A stretch of DNA of 64,000 nucleotides from Lucinisca nassula (Eukaryota; Mollusca; Bivalvia; Lucinida; Lucinidae), in assembly GCA_963580285.1 (NCBI GenBank), contig OY757013.1, positions 152,509,900 through 152,573,899 of the forward strand. The letters run 5' to 3'. Within the stretch, counting starts at the first letter, position 1. The number at the start of each line of letters is the position of its first letter. Position numbers and translations under genes: made by a program. This document shows, one piece after another, positions 10,567-21,595 of the stretch. A model generated the notes under the pieces. That model searched no databases. It was not told the origin of the DNA and saw only the letters and a program-made list of their open reading frames with translations.

Positions 10567-10849
10567 CATAATGTTAGCAAGTACGTGAAATGAATACACC
10601 TCTAAACCCCACTTTACTTAGAGAAAACTGGAGTTTTCCAGGCGAAAACATTAGTTGGCTTATTTCTGCTCCAAGACATAGGTTGTGGGTACTGGTTAGA
10701 ACCGCCTCAATTAGGCGGTTCTAACGAGCACCCACGACCTATGTTCGGAGTATAAATAAGAAAAGAAGCAGGAATTGTCATCGGAAAAGTAGCCATTTTG
10801 GAGAAATGGAAGAATACACTATGTCACACGGGCTTGTTATCGTAATATG
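10567..10849. mobile_element. MITE-A copy
   Basis: The left side GTTAGCAAGTACGTGAAATGAA corresponds to the TIR and first arm of MITE-A; the right end is CACACGGGCTTGTTATCGTAAT. The central hairpin is GGTTAGAACCGCCTCAATTAGGCGGTTCTAAC between TTGTGGGT and ACCCACGACC (read with the natural loop). Confidence 0.78.
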
Positions 10850-10869
10850 AAGTAGACTAAGAACTATCT

Positions 10870-11096
10870 GGGCACAGTTGTTCAAAGCATCGTTAGCTTA
10901 ACGAGCTCGTTAGTGGTCATATTGTTAACTGTTCTAGCCAGTTCAATATCTAAAATTTTGGTATTTTTGCTGAAAAAATGTGAACAGCTTTTGCACATTT
11001 TTTCAGCAAAACTATTAGCATATTTGCCATAATAAATGATCAAAGTTTTAACGATACGTTAACTAACGACGTCGTTAGTTTTGAACAACTGGCCCC
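10870..11096. mobile_element. MITE with CAGTTGTTCAAA ends and perfect inner hairpin
   Basis: It starts GGGCACAGTTGTTCAAAGC and ends with TTTTGAACAACTGGCCCC, imperfect inverted ends; AACGACGTCGTTAG-like words follow inside. At 10966-11013 TTTTGCTGAAAAAATGTG pairs perfectly with CACATTTTTTCAGCAAAA around an 11-base loop. No target duplication is clear to me. Confidence 0.65.
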
Positions 11097-11204
11097 TGTA
11101 CATCTACAAATTACTCGACCACAGCAACGAAAATGCCATTGCCCATAACGTCTTATTATGAAGATAAGATTTTTTATGTTATTTTGATGTTTAAGATTAT
11201 TTTC

Positions 11205-12733
11205 TACGGAAGCGTAAACGTCTCATTAGATCACGACATATATATCATCATCCCAGGAAATTATATATTGAGATAGAGATTTATTTGTCAGAAGTGAAGA
11301 GAAATATCTTCACTTATTAACTTGTTTCAGCATATTTGTTGTTAGATGATCTCGAGATGTTTATTGAGATGATCTCGAGATGTTTATTTATTATAAGTAT
11401 GTATGGAAAAGAGAATTTAACATATTATTTATTGCATTTCGAATTAAGAAAAACATTTTATAGCTAAATAAAAAATGCTGAGATGCACTTATTTGTCATC
11501 TTCTTCCAAAAATATACTTTGACATGACATTATATTTCTCAAGATCTTTTGGAACTTATCTCATGTTATCTATATATTAGCAGTCATTTTAAAATAAAAT
11601 ACACATTATCGTGAAACATTTAACGAATTTCAATCGTTATTAGGCGATGTACAAGAGACAAGAACCATAACTGTGGTTTTATTACTTTCTGAATTATGGC
11701 CCTTTGAACAATGGTTTTAACTTATTCCGTTATGTTTCAGTTATCTTATTTCTTTTGCAGAAATGCTAAGCATAATTAAGCAATTTGAAGACGACAAAGG
11801 CCATAACTCTGGCTTAACTTCTTTTGGCGTGACGGCCCTTTATACAATGAAAGCAGTGGTTTCCATTATTCCATGTGTCTGTCATGTTTGATATATTTTC
11901 ATCAAAGTTTACAGAACTGAAGGTCATCATAGGACGAAGTAGATGTGCAAAAGACAAAAACACTCTGACTTTACCACTTTTTGGAATTATGACCCATTTA
12001 AAATCGAAAGTAGTGGTTTTGTTTATTACTTATGCCTCATATGTAATTTGAAAGTATTTTTTTTATATTTTATGACCCTTTAAAGAAATTAAAGCCCCTT
12101 AAGACGAGATTCAGAATTCAGGAACCATAATTAATAATTTCTCATTTTGTGAGTTATGGCCCTTTAAACTCTTTTAAAATTGTTACTTTTGTCACTTCCC
12201 AATGTTGTTCTGTAATTTGAGATTTTCATTTCAAAAGTAGTAACACCGGATTAATGGTTCTTGTTTTCTGTACATCGGCTCATGAGGCTTTACATTTCGG
12301 CAAAGTTTCATGAAAACATCTCAACTCGTTTTCAAGTTACAGGGCGTATACTAGTAAATGAAACACACACACACACATACTTGTCTAGCCTACCAGATGA
12401 GGTATATATAACGAGGTAGTTGGTGTGTGTAGTGTGTCCGTCTGTGTGTTATATGTACATGTAAAAACATATAAAGGTATTTCTCAAATGCACACACAGT
12501 ATAACATTGTCCTACTGAGGTGTACTACCTCGTTAGGTAATACAAGCCCTACAATGTTATCACGAGGTATTTTCATAAACCACTCATATACCACCCTTAC
12601 ACCCCCTAAGGTATAAGGGGTAAATACGGTAGAAGTGCATACCGAGGTAACGGAAAAAGTACCTCGGTAGTTTTTTGTACCTCGATATGTCGGTCTACTG
12701 CCTAAAAAGTACCTCAGAAAGATAGCTTCACAT

Positions 12734-12767
<34 letters not shown>

Positions 12768-13612
12768 GACACTGTATTCAATATTCAGAATGCCATGACC
12801 ATAGAACCAAGCAACCAAGTATTATGGTTCTTGTCTTCCACATGTAATCATATAGTGTTTTTAGTTCTGTAAAATTTATGAAAATGCATGCGACGGTCAT
12901 AACGTAACCCAAGGAATAACTAAAACCACTGTTTTCGTGTTTCAAAGGGTCATATTTTCAAAAGTAGTTATGAGCCAGAGTTATGGCCCTTGTTTTCTGC
13001 ATATCGTTTTGCATTTCCGTTAAAACCACTGCTTTAATTGTTCAAAGGGCCTTTATGCCGAAAGTAGTAAAGTAAGAGTTATGGTTCTTTTCTACAGCAC
13101 GTCGCTTTGTATTTCTGTTCAAACCACTTTTCATTGAACCAAGGGGCATAATTCCGAAAAAAGTAAAATCAGAGTTATGTCACTTGTCTTCAGTACATTG
13201 CCTGATTGTACTTTGCTTTTAAGTTCCAGGATAATAGGTTATTCTTTCTAAAATGACCTCATATAAATAGAAAACGTTAGATAAATTTTCAAAAGATCTT
13301 TAGGGACATAATGTCGTGTCAAAGTACATATTTGGAAAAAGATGACATATAAGTGTACTTAACATCTTTTATTTAGCTATAAAATGCCTTTCTTAACTCG
13401 AAATGCAATAAGTGCCGTGTACAATTATAGTTGTCATACATAATTATAATAAATATACATCTCGAGATCATCTAACAACAAATATACAGAATTTAGTAAA
13501 TAAGTGAAGATATTTCTCTTCACTTCTGACAAAAAAATCTTTATCTCAATATAAAATTTCCTGGGATGATGACATATATGTCGTGATCTAGTGAGACTTA
13601 TACGCTTCCGTA
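11205..13612. mobile_element. 2.4 kb foldback element
   Basis: Roughly 370 bp arms at 11207-11575 and 13250-13610 are inverted copies of one another. Shared blocks include CGGAAGCGTA, GATCACGACATATAT, CATCCCAGGAAATT, GTCAGAAGTGAAGAGAAATA, GTTAGATGATCTCGAGATGT and TTTATAGCTAAATAAAA. TA lies just outside both ends. Inward, both halves carry ~110 bp units built around AACCATAACTCTGG and GGCCCTTTGAACAA in opposite orientations. The centre (12360-12770) has CA/CG microsatellites and repeated TACCTCG words. No transposase is visible. Confidence 0.8.
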
Positions 13613-14038
13613 ATTTTCAGTCTCATGCTCAGTTATAAATACATATAGTGCGAACAATTTGACCTGAGACTAACCTTTTATGCATGGAATAAATTTGTCA
13701 ATGTTATCGCCTAATACGTTGGCTTTCATAAACTTCTCGTGTATTTTCGGCATTACGTGAATTGCGACCCATTTACCGACCTCTATGTATTAAATACCAA
13801 TATCGCCATTTTCGGGCGGTGGCGAAGATAAATACAAGCATTCAGTCGGGTGTGAAATTATGCCAATAGAGTTCACCAGTCTCGGGTCAATTTGTTCGAA
13901 CTATATAATCATGTTAACGAAAGTATCAATATTTTAGTACCGTTATATGCATCGAAAACATTCACTGAAATAAGAAATGAAAAAATATACATGGTCATTT
14001 GAAAAAGAAATAATTTATTATCAACTTCATCTGCAGCA
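13613..14038. other. Unassigned stretch
   Basis: Follows the foldback element. No repeat or gene recognised. Confidence 0.5.
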
Positions 14039-14140
14039 TTTGGGGCCTCCGTGGCCTAGTGGATTAGAGCGCTGACTCTTAATCTTTAGGTCTAACACCG
14101 CTGTGGTTTGAGCCTAGCTCGGGTCACATGTAAGACGCTC
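14039..14140 (+). mobile_element. SINE-1 fragment, tail missing
   Basis: GGGCCTCCGTGGCCTAGTGG head, box B altered to GGTTTGAGCC, homology stops after TGTAAGACGCT. It faces the inverted copy at 14500-14721 across about 360 bases in which I see nothing else. Confidence 0.8.
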
Positions 14141-14499
14141 AATGCATGTAGAGATTTTGTGTGCTCGTTTAAGCAGGTACATGGAAATGAAAACGATAAA
14201 ACAGACAAGAAATATTGTAGAATTTATTTATCCGAGTGTCCAGCGTACTTTTTACTAAAATTAATAGTGACCCCAGCCAGAAACTCATGCATTGAGTAGT
14301 AAACACGATTTAGTAATATTTTCGGCAGTCTCTTTAACCTAATATTATTTCTTTTAAATTCGCGTAATTTACGTTTATAGTTACCCTTTTTTCTGATGCC
14401 GTGATACCTGCTTTCTCGTTTTCGGCATTCCAAAAGAAAGGAATATCAAATCAGGCATTTTAGAAATATTATCATCATGATAATTGTTGCCGTAAAAGC

Positions 14500-14721
14500 C
14501 CATTTTTTTGTTTTACGGCCATTTCAAGATTATTTCACTCATATCGAGCCGATCGTTAATCAGAGGTGGGCGAAAACCGGAGTCCCCGGAGAAAAACCAC
14601 CTGAAGTTCCGTTGCAGAACTTGGCGTCTCACATGTGACCCGAGCGAGGCTCGAACCACAGCGGTGAGAGACCTAATGATCAAGAGTCAGCGCTCTTAAC
14701 CACTAGGCCACGGAGGCCCAT
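14500..14721 (-). mobile_element. SINE-1, minus strand, full length
   Basis: Complement of the 2511 copy. Box B reads GGTTCGAGCC and box A TGGCCTAGTGG on the minus strand; the tail GGCCGTAAAACAAAAAAATG is at the low-coordinate end. GTAAAAGC flanks it (14492-14499 and 14722-14729) within a longer imperfect GTAAAAGCxCA match. Confidence 0.87.
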
Positions 14722-14763
14722 GTAAAAGCACAGTTAAAAGGCGTCTGTAATTATTTATACCCG

Positions 14764-15043
14764 TCCCCGCCCATCGGGGCTTGGAGAAATAAATTTGGCT
14801 GCATCGTGAATCCAAGCAGAGCTGAAACCGACCGCACATTAGTACTGGTAAGCCGCTTAGAAGGTCTAAGCCTGCCAAGGCAAAGTGGTACGAGTTTGAC
14901 TGTCCATGCATATAAACCCTATTGGTTTGTTTGGACGGTAGAGCTTGAGATGTCATTTCATCTCAATATGGGGCAAAAGTCTCCAAAATGGCCTAAATAA
15001 TGTTGACACGAACGAAAAACCTCAAATCAAACAAAAACAAAGT
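14764..15043 (+). mobile_element. SINE-3
   Basis: CCCCGCCCATCGGGGCTTGG head to CCTCAAATCAAACAAAAAC tail, next to the start of an R6 copy. No clear target duplication seen. Confidence 0.82.
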
Positions 15044-15596
15044 AGAAGTAAGTTAAAAAATGATCAGGAATCGATACAATTAACTTACTCCACCCATCAA
15101 AGACACCAAAAGGGAAAGAAAAACAAACATGAAGCGACCAGACCATAATGGAAACCTAAACAAAGGAAGGCCATAAGGACAGTTACTTTCCCACAAAATG
15201 GCCAAATGACCATCCAAAATAAAATGACACAAGTGATACACATAGTAAGTAACAAACAACAACATAAATAAACCGCCTCAGAAGAACCGCCTTGGAACGG
15301 TCAGTGGAAAGAATTCCACTGGGGGGGGGGGGGGGTTAAATCGAGTTTACATGGCCATGATCCTCGCCCTTACCTCCGTCGCGGTATACACTAATTTTGT
15401 TTAGTCCGCATGAAGGCTTCCTAACTTACCAGTGTAACATCTCCGAGAACATACAAATAAAAAAACTACAGAGATGAAAAAAGGTTGAGGACTCGACAGC
15501 CTACAACAACAGAATTGCAGGAGCAAAAGAAAACCAACAGTTAGACTTCGAGGGACCCGACCAAAGACGGAGCATCAGGCGCCAACAAACACAGAG
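15044..15596 (+). repeat. R6 dispersed repeat, first part
   Basis: Parallel to 19530-20420: GATCAGGAATCGATACAATT, CCATAATGGAAACCTAAAC, CTTTCCCACAAAATGGCC, GAACCGCCTTGGAACGGTCA, ATCCTCGCCCTTACCTCCGT, AGACGGAGCATCAGGC. A G run replaces the short tract after CCACTG. A 1,048 bp TIR element interrupts it at 15597, and R6 sequence resumes at 16645. Confidence 0.8.
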
Positions 15597-16644
15597 CAGG
15601 GCTTTAGATAACTTTTTTTTTCCAAAAAGTACAGTACTCGTCTTTTTTTTAAAAAAGGAGTAACGACTCTAACGAGAAATTTTTAAAGAGTACTGAGAAA
15701 TAAACCAAGAAACTTTATTTTGCAGCCTCATCACAATGTTTTTATGGACTGATTTGTGGCCAGGTGTATTGTTTGTTTTCAATATCTGTGTCTATTAGAA
15801 TTTAGAAAACAAGCAGTAAGCCTGGCCACAAACCGGTCAAAACAATGCCATATCGAAATCTCTTCTGAGCAGTTTGTTGACAGAGAAATCTAGCTTTTGG
15901 GGTTAAGTTCTCTTGGATGATAGCAGGACCTTAATGGCTGATTATTGTGGCCAAAGAGTTTTTTGGGTGAAATAAAAGAAATTAGAATATGAGCTTCACT
16001 CTATTGTCAAAGGTATGGAGTGAAACTCATATTCTTTAAACTTTTATTCCTTTTCCAAACCATATTCTCAATTTCATCATATATTGTCCATGGATATTTA
16101 TCGATCCTGGGACCCATCGTGTTTCCTTACACAGGCAATGTTTCAATCAGAATCAGTTACTTGGTCAAAAATCTGTCAGGCCCTTTTTCACAACAAGTGC
16201 AGCAGAGACAGGCTCCTGATCATCTGAAAAGAACTTAAGGATTGTCTCTGGTCGTCCTGGTCTCGTTTTCTGTCAATATTCACGCTACTTTCGATTTAGA
16301 TAGGGTTGTAACGATTGTAATCTAGGTGGTGTACGCCGTTTTTTGGAGTCGCGGCAAGAAGGACAAGGTTTCCACCATTTACCGATCTGCTTACGCTATA
16401 ATATTCGGTGCGGTTTATCATTGACTGAAACAAAGGGACGCTACTCAATTCATTCGTATATCCTCGGCGTTTTTCTTTGCCTTTGTAAACAACGGGCGGA
16501 AAAACAAAATACGCTCTCAAAAAATGTTAAATGCGTAATGCCAATTTGTTTTTCGTACCTGATACGCAGCAGATTTGAAAAAAAGGAGTATCCTCCAAAA
16601 TATTTTCGTAATGTACGCGGTACGCAGCCTTATCTAAAGCCCTG
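15597..16644. mobile_element. Non-autonomous DNA transposon, 15 bp perfect TIRs, inserted in R6
   Basis: It starts CAGGGCTTTAGATAA and ends TTATCTAAAGCCCTG. ACAGAG lies directly outside both ends (15591-15596 and 16645-16650). The other R6 copy at ~20050 has no such insertion. It contains two internal inverted repeats: 15735-15850 (arms around TTTGTGGCCAGG / CCTGGCCACAAA) and 15984-16035 (AGAATATGAG / CTCATATTCT). CAGGG ends recall hAT elements, but the visible duplication is 6 bp rather than 8, so the class stays open. The 100-codon frame at 16343 has no recognisable domain. Confidence 0.75.
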
Positions 16645-16810
16645 ACAGAGAATACTAAAATAAAATAAAATTCCATTTATGCATTTACGATGGAACCGTC
16701 ATATAATCTTAAGCCCAGTGTGCAATCAAAGAGGGAAGCAAAGTTGCCAACCGTGATTGGGTTAACCATCATGCATGCAGTCTGTTTTATAACATTTATA
16801 ACAATGATTT
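16645..16810 (+). repeat. R6 continuation after the insertion
   Basis: GGAACCGTCATATAATCTTAAG...GGGAAGCAAAGTTGCCAACC...CATGCATGCAGTCTGT (phrases separated by few bases) matches 20085-20200. SINE-3 then interrupts it. Confidence 0.78.
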
Positions 16811-17119
16811 TTTCGCCCATAGGGGCTTGAAGAAATATATGGGCTGCATGATGCTTCCACGCAGAGCTGAATCTGGCCCGCACACTAGTACTGGTAAACC
16901 GCTTAGATGATCTAAGCCTGTCCAGGAACCGCGGTGCGAGGCGGACCGTCCATGCTAATAAACCATATTGGTTTCATTGGGCGACAGGGATTGAGATGTC
17001 ATTTCATCTTAATGTCGGGTAAAAGTCCCACAAAATTGGAAGCAACGTCTCCAAAATGACCTTTACAGTGTTGACGGGGACGTTAAACCTCAAATCAAAC
17101 AAACAAACAAACAAACAAA
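16811..17119 (+). mobile_element. SINE-3 with (CAAA)n tail
   Basis: CGCCCATAGGGGCTTGAAG head to CCTCAAATCAAACAAACAAAC tail. The variant GCCCGCACACTAGTACTGG and AGGAACCGCGGTGCGAGGCG is shared with the copy at 60235, so these two are close relatives. Confidence 0.85.
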
Positions 17120-17263
17120 TCCATTTTAAGGTTTCATGCCTTTTGATAACTTCAAATCTATATCGTAGTTTTTTTGCACTGGTTTTAGTAATACCAATTA
17201 GTGGATGACCTGTACTTGAAAATGACGGCAAAGGAAACTAGTCCTTTAAATGTTAGAGCTTTC

Positions 17264-17396
17264 TTTGGGCGGTAGGGCTTAAGATGTCACTTCATTTCAA
17301 TGTCGAGTAAAAGTCACACAAATGGGAAGCAACGTCTCCAAATGGTCTAGTAAAGACGGGGATGTAAAACCTCGACACATGCACACAAACAGGAAA
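17264..17396 (+). mobile_element. SINE-3 3' fragment
   Basis: GGGCGGTAGGGCTTAAGATG through CGTCTCCAAATGG to GATGTAAAACCTCG; the head is missing. Confidence 0.7.
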
Positions 17397-17595
17397 GTGT
17401 AAGCTGGCGATTATTTAATGTTTATTTTTTCTACCCCCACCTAACCATATGCTAAGCGTAGTGAGAAGTGCGACCCTAAAGAGGTCTACGCAGTCGTTCA
17501 GTTTGGCTCATTTGAGTCGGTCGCTCGAATTCCCAATACTGTTTCATTCTAAAAGAAAACGATCATATATATAGAGGATCTTACATGAGTGTTAA

Positions 17596-17812
17596 TGTAT
17601 TATTGAATTTATTAAACGAGTTGAGGAAAAGGAATAAAATGCGAGGCTTGCCGAGCATTTTATTCCTTTTCCTCAACGAGTTTAATAAATTCAATAATAC
17701 ATGACCACTATTATTGAATTTATTAAACGAGTTGAGGAAAAGGGATAAAATGCGAGAATTTGCCGAGCATTTTATCCCTTTTCCTCAACGAGTTTAATAA
17801 ATTCAATAATAC
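17596..17812. repeat. Two tandem near-perfect hairpins
   Basis: Each unit is about 105 bp: ATTATTGAATTTATTAAACG, AGTTGAGGAAAAGG(A/G)AT, AAAATGC, a short GAGGCTTGCC-type loop, then the exact complement. Units at 17596-17702 and 17708-17812 are separated by ACCACT, and CATGACCAC follows each. The stem base pair change A to G in the second unit is matched on the other arm (ATTCC versus ATCCC), so pairing is kept. Confidence 0.9.
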
Positions 17813-18251
17813 ATGACCACGAATGCAAGATTCTATTTATCATATGACATTTAAAGCGCATTTTATTCACGATTATTTACCAAAAATGTCAATATTCCGC
17901 CGTAAGTAAATGCGACGTCGTTAAGGAGGTCGTACATGTAACGTTACGGGACGTATCTAGCTAATTTGCATATTTAATCCACTAGTGGATTATCGAAAAT
18001 ATTACACGGAGTTAATTACACTCTCAGACGCGACGTCATATGATATATATATATCCAACCTGTTTATGTGCTTGCTTTCAAGTACAACTTCCACTGTTTC
18101 CTCGCCTGCTGCGTCGCCACTTGCTCGTCGCTATGTTTTGTGCCTGTGTATTTCATGCGTGTGCTAGTTGTGATTGTGTGTATATGATTAATATAATATG
18201 GCCTGCGAATATGATTATGTTATAATGAGGGAGAGGCGCACAGAGTCATTC
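17813..18251. other. Unassigned stretch
   Basis: Only a small palindrome ATCCACTAGTGGAT near 17977. No gene recognised. Confidence 0.5.
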
Positions 18252-18570
18252 ACTGATTGATGGTTTGGAGTTTAACGACACGTCAACAATTTTGGGTCAT
18301 TTTGCGTCGTCTCCCAGAGAAAGGGAGAAAAGAAATAGTAGAGGAGATTAAAGAGGAGGGACAGGGGAGAGAAGAAAATGAATGGAAGTGTAGAAACAGA
18401 GAAGAAATAACAACACTCCCGTCTACCCTCACCCAATGTAAGGGCAGCTTGCCTTGCCCAACTGTAAGCCAGTATCAGTTGAACGCCCCAGTGCGCACAG
18501 AGAGTGTAGCTTACTCTCTCGTCCTGGCCTAGCTGGATCCAGGGACAAGACAGTGTAAAGTCATTTGAAG
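18252..18570 (-). mobile_element. SINE-4, minus strand
   Basis: Best-preserved single copy of this family. On the minus strand it passes CACTGGGGCGTTCAACTGAT, CTTACAGTTGGGCAAGGC, TTTCTCTGGGAGACGACG, CAAAATGACCC and ends TTGTTGACGTGTCGTTAAAC. No polymerase III boxes are obvious, so SINE status rests on its dispersal and its shared tail. Confidence 0.72.
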
Positions 18571-18975
18571 CAGTGGATGACAATGACTCCTGTAGTGCCT
18601 TGTCATGCTCTCAAAGCTCCCTGCTTCGCCGTTTGGATCGTGAAATCAAATGCATTTTTTTCTCCTTTAAAAATATTGTCCAATCAATTGCTGCTTACAT
18701 CTAAAAACGGTTGGGTAATACATACACTTTACAATGCAACTACGACTCAAAACACAATATAAACAAAGTTGTTCTGCAAAAATTTCGCCGAATAGGACTA
18801 CCATAAAACAGATCGCATGTTTGTGGGAAAACAAAAAACTATGCAAATGAGCTACAGTTCAAGAAAATGCACGTTATAACACGAGGTGCTACATATGAAG
18901 CAAAAGTGCAGCTTAAATTGGGGTTCGCGCGGTCCAACCCGAGCCATTGTTATTTTCGCGAAGCTTTTTAATGAA
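18571..18975. other. Unassigned stretch
   Basis: No repeat or gene recognised. Confidence 0.5.
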
Positions 18976-19140
18976 GGTAATGATCAGGAATCGATACAAT
19001 TAACCCACAACTGCCACTAGACGAAGCACAAACATGAAACAACTAGACCCTAACGGAAGCATCAATAGCGGAAAGCCAAATGGAAAGTTCCTTTCCCACA
19101 AAATGGCCAGTTGGCTATCCAAAACAAAATAATAACCTTC
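18976..19140 (+). repeat. R6 fragment
   Basis: GATCAGGAATCGATACAATT to CACAAAATGGCCAGTTGGC; only the first part of R6. Bases 19141-19529 hold nothing recognised. Confidence 0.75.
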
Positions 19141-19529
19141 ATTGTTTTGCGTGAGGCTTTTGTGGTACACACACGCTTTACAAAAACAACGAAGGCTCTA
19201 CCTAAGGGACAAACAACAGTGACAGGTTGTAGTTAAGAGGTTGCACATACTGATCTGTGCCATCACGTATCGGTGGCCATTATAACTACGTGGCGCTACT
19301 CAAAATATGAATATTTGTCTATTATCGTTTCTGCCAGACTTACATAATTTCTTGGTATGACTGTAAATCACACTTTATGAGACATATTATGCAAACTTGG
19401 AAATAATTTCGATAAATGCCATTCGTATACTATAAATAGTCTATGTTCCTGAAAGGGCGACGCACAATTTCGTGGAAACAATATTCTGTTGTTGTTGTTT
19501 TTTTACATAGAAAATTAGGCATGGTAAAG

Positions 19530-20420
19530 TAGAAGTAAAACAAAGATCAGGAATTGATACAATTAACTTACTCCACCCATAAAAGACACCAAAGGGAAAG
19601 AAATATAAACATTAAGCGACCAAACCATAATGGAAACCTAAACAAAGGAAGGCCATAAGGACAGTTACTTTCCCACACAATGGCCATATGGCCATCCAAA
19701 ATTAAAAGACACAAGTGATACACACAGTAAGTAACAAACAACAACATAAATAAATCGCCACAGAAGAGCCGCCTTGGAACGGTCAGTGGAAGATTTCCAC
19801 TGGGGGGCTTAAATCGATTTTACGTGGCCACAATCCTCGCCCTTACTTCCGTCGCGATTTAGACAAATAATTTGTTCAGTCCGCATGAAGGCCTCCTAAC
19901 TCATCAGTGCAACATCTCCGTGAACACAAAAATCAAAGAACCACAGAGTGAGGACTCGACAGCAAGAAACCACTGAAATGCTGGAGCAAAAGAAAACCAA
20001 CAGTTAGACTCCGATGAGCCCGACCAGAGACAGAGCATCAGGCACCAACCAACATTATCTCTCTAATTCTCAATAAGCTTTTAAATTGGAGCCGTCATAG
20101 AATCTGAGGCCTGACCCACCAGCGTGCAATTAAATAGGGAAGCAAAGTTGCCAACCGTGATTGGGTTAACTACCATGCATGCAGTCTGTCGTATAATATC
20201 CATGTTGTACCCAATCTTTTTTATATCGAAGAATGATTTTACGAAATTGGGTGCTGAAGTCATTGCGGTTATATATTTTTCTGAATTTATATACTAAGTC
20301 ACCATAAAATTCGGGTTCCGATAGACCTTGTTGCAGAAGAGATTTAAGTCCAATATTGAATTTTGAAATTAAATCAGAATGGCGTCTATAAAATTCCTAA
20401 TGTACACATGCAGCTGGTAT
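19530..20420 (+). repeat. R6, longest uninterrupted copy
   Basis: It runs through all R6 landmarks and on through GGAAGCAAAGTTGCCAACCG, CATGCATGCAGTCTGTCG, GATTTTACGAAATTGG and GGGTTCCGATAGACCTTGTT. It serves as the reference that shows insertions in the copies at 15044, 35200 and 46535. No open frame or terminal repeat found. Confidence 0.75.
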
Positions 20421-20737
20421 TCCGTCCTGATGGGTACAACTTGTGCTCTCCTTTTTACCAATTATCTTTTTATTTCCATCAGAAGGATTTCGATTTTTTT
20501 TCAGTGGCAGATTAAGAAGGATTCGATCGAACCCCTCTTAAACTGTGTCAAAACATGATATTTTCATGGGTAGTTTTTTTAAAAAAGATTCGGCTACAGT
20601 GAGCAACTGGAAACTCACTTTATCAAAGTTGAACCTCCTTTTCTTGATCCGTCTGTCATGTTGTCCGTTCCCGAATAAATCGTTCGATATCTAAAGGCGC
20701 GCTACTCTGCTTCCCGACAATGGTTCACAACATTTAT
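20421..20737. other. Unassigned stretch
   Basis: No repeat or gene recognised; T-rich runs near 20570. Confidence 0.5.
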
Positions 20738-20749
20738 TTTAAAGAAATG

Positions 20750-21039
20750 TTTTTTTTTATTTGATTTGAGGTTTAACGTCCCCGTCAACAATGTACATGC
20801 CATTTTGGAGGCGTCACTTCCAATTTTGTGGGAATGTTACCCGACACTGAGATGAAATGACATCTCAAGCCCTGTCGCCCAATGAAACCAATAGGGTTTA
20901 TAAGCATGGACGGTCCTACTCGCACCACTTTGCCTGGGCAAGCTTAGATCCTGTAAGCGGATTTCCAGTACTCGTGTGCGATCGGTTTCAGCTATGCGTG
21001 GAAGCAGCATGCAGCCCAAATATTTTTTTAAGGGGGCGA
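20750..21039 (-). mobile_element. SINE-3, minus strand, with 12 bp target-site duplication
   Basis: Tail complement TTGATTTGAGGTTTAACGTC at the left, head CGCCCCCTTAAAAAAATATT at the right, diverged. TTTAAAGAAATG flanks it (20738-20749 and 21040-21051). Confidence 0.9.
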
Positions 21040-21290
21040 TTTAAAGAAATGACGTTAAATGAGACTGATAAATTGTAATGACTCTCACACCAAATTGCTG
21101 CACATACTGTTTCGTATATCTAATTGAACATGTACTATTTCGTGTAAAATTAGAATGAAAAGGATGGTTTTGATTTTGCAATCCTAATGAAGCCACCAGG
21201 ACATGAGGAATAATAGGGGTGACTAAAGGGTATCTTTTCGATCTTTGACAAAATGAAGCAGTATTTTGTTCACCCAATGAGGTGATTCTA

Positions 21291-21583
21291 ATTTGATTTC
21301 ATGTTTAACGTCCCCGTCAACACTATACAGGTCATTTTGGAGACTTTGCTTCCAATTTTGTAGGACTTTTACCCGACATTGAGATGAAATGACATCTCAA
21401 GCCCTGTCGCCCAATGGAACCAATAGGGTTTATAAGCATGGACGGTCCGACTCGCACTGCTTTGCCTGGGCAGGCTCAGATCCTCTTAGCAGTTTACCAG
21501 TACTCGTGTGCGGTCGTATTCAGCTCTGCGTGGAAGCATCATGCAGCCTATCTATTTCTTCAAGTCCTGATGGGCGGGGGCCG
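21291..21583 (-). mobile_element. SINE-3, minus strand, with 12 bp target-site duplication
   Basis: Tail complement ATTTGATTTCATGTTTAACG to head GGCCCCCGCCCATCAGGACT (complement). GAGGTGATTCTA (21279-21290) and GAGGCGATTCTA (21584-21595) flank it. Confidence 0.9.
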
Positions 21584-21595
21584 GAGGCGATTCTA

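Noticed and set aside
12360..12780. Separate MITE in the centre of the foldback element (TACCTCG words)
   Set aside because: Repeated TACCTCG and CGAGGTA words are present, but I could not define paired ends, so it is left as part of the foldback.
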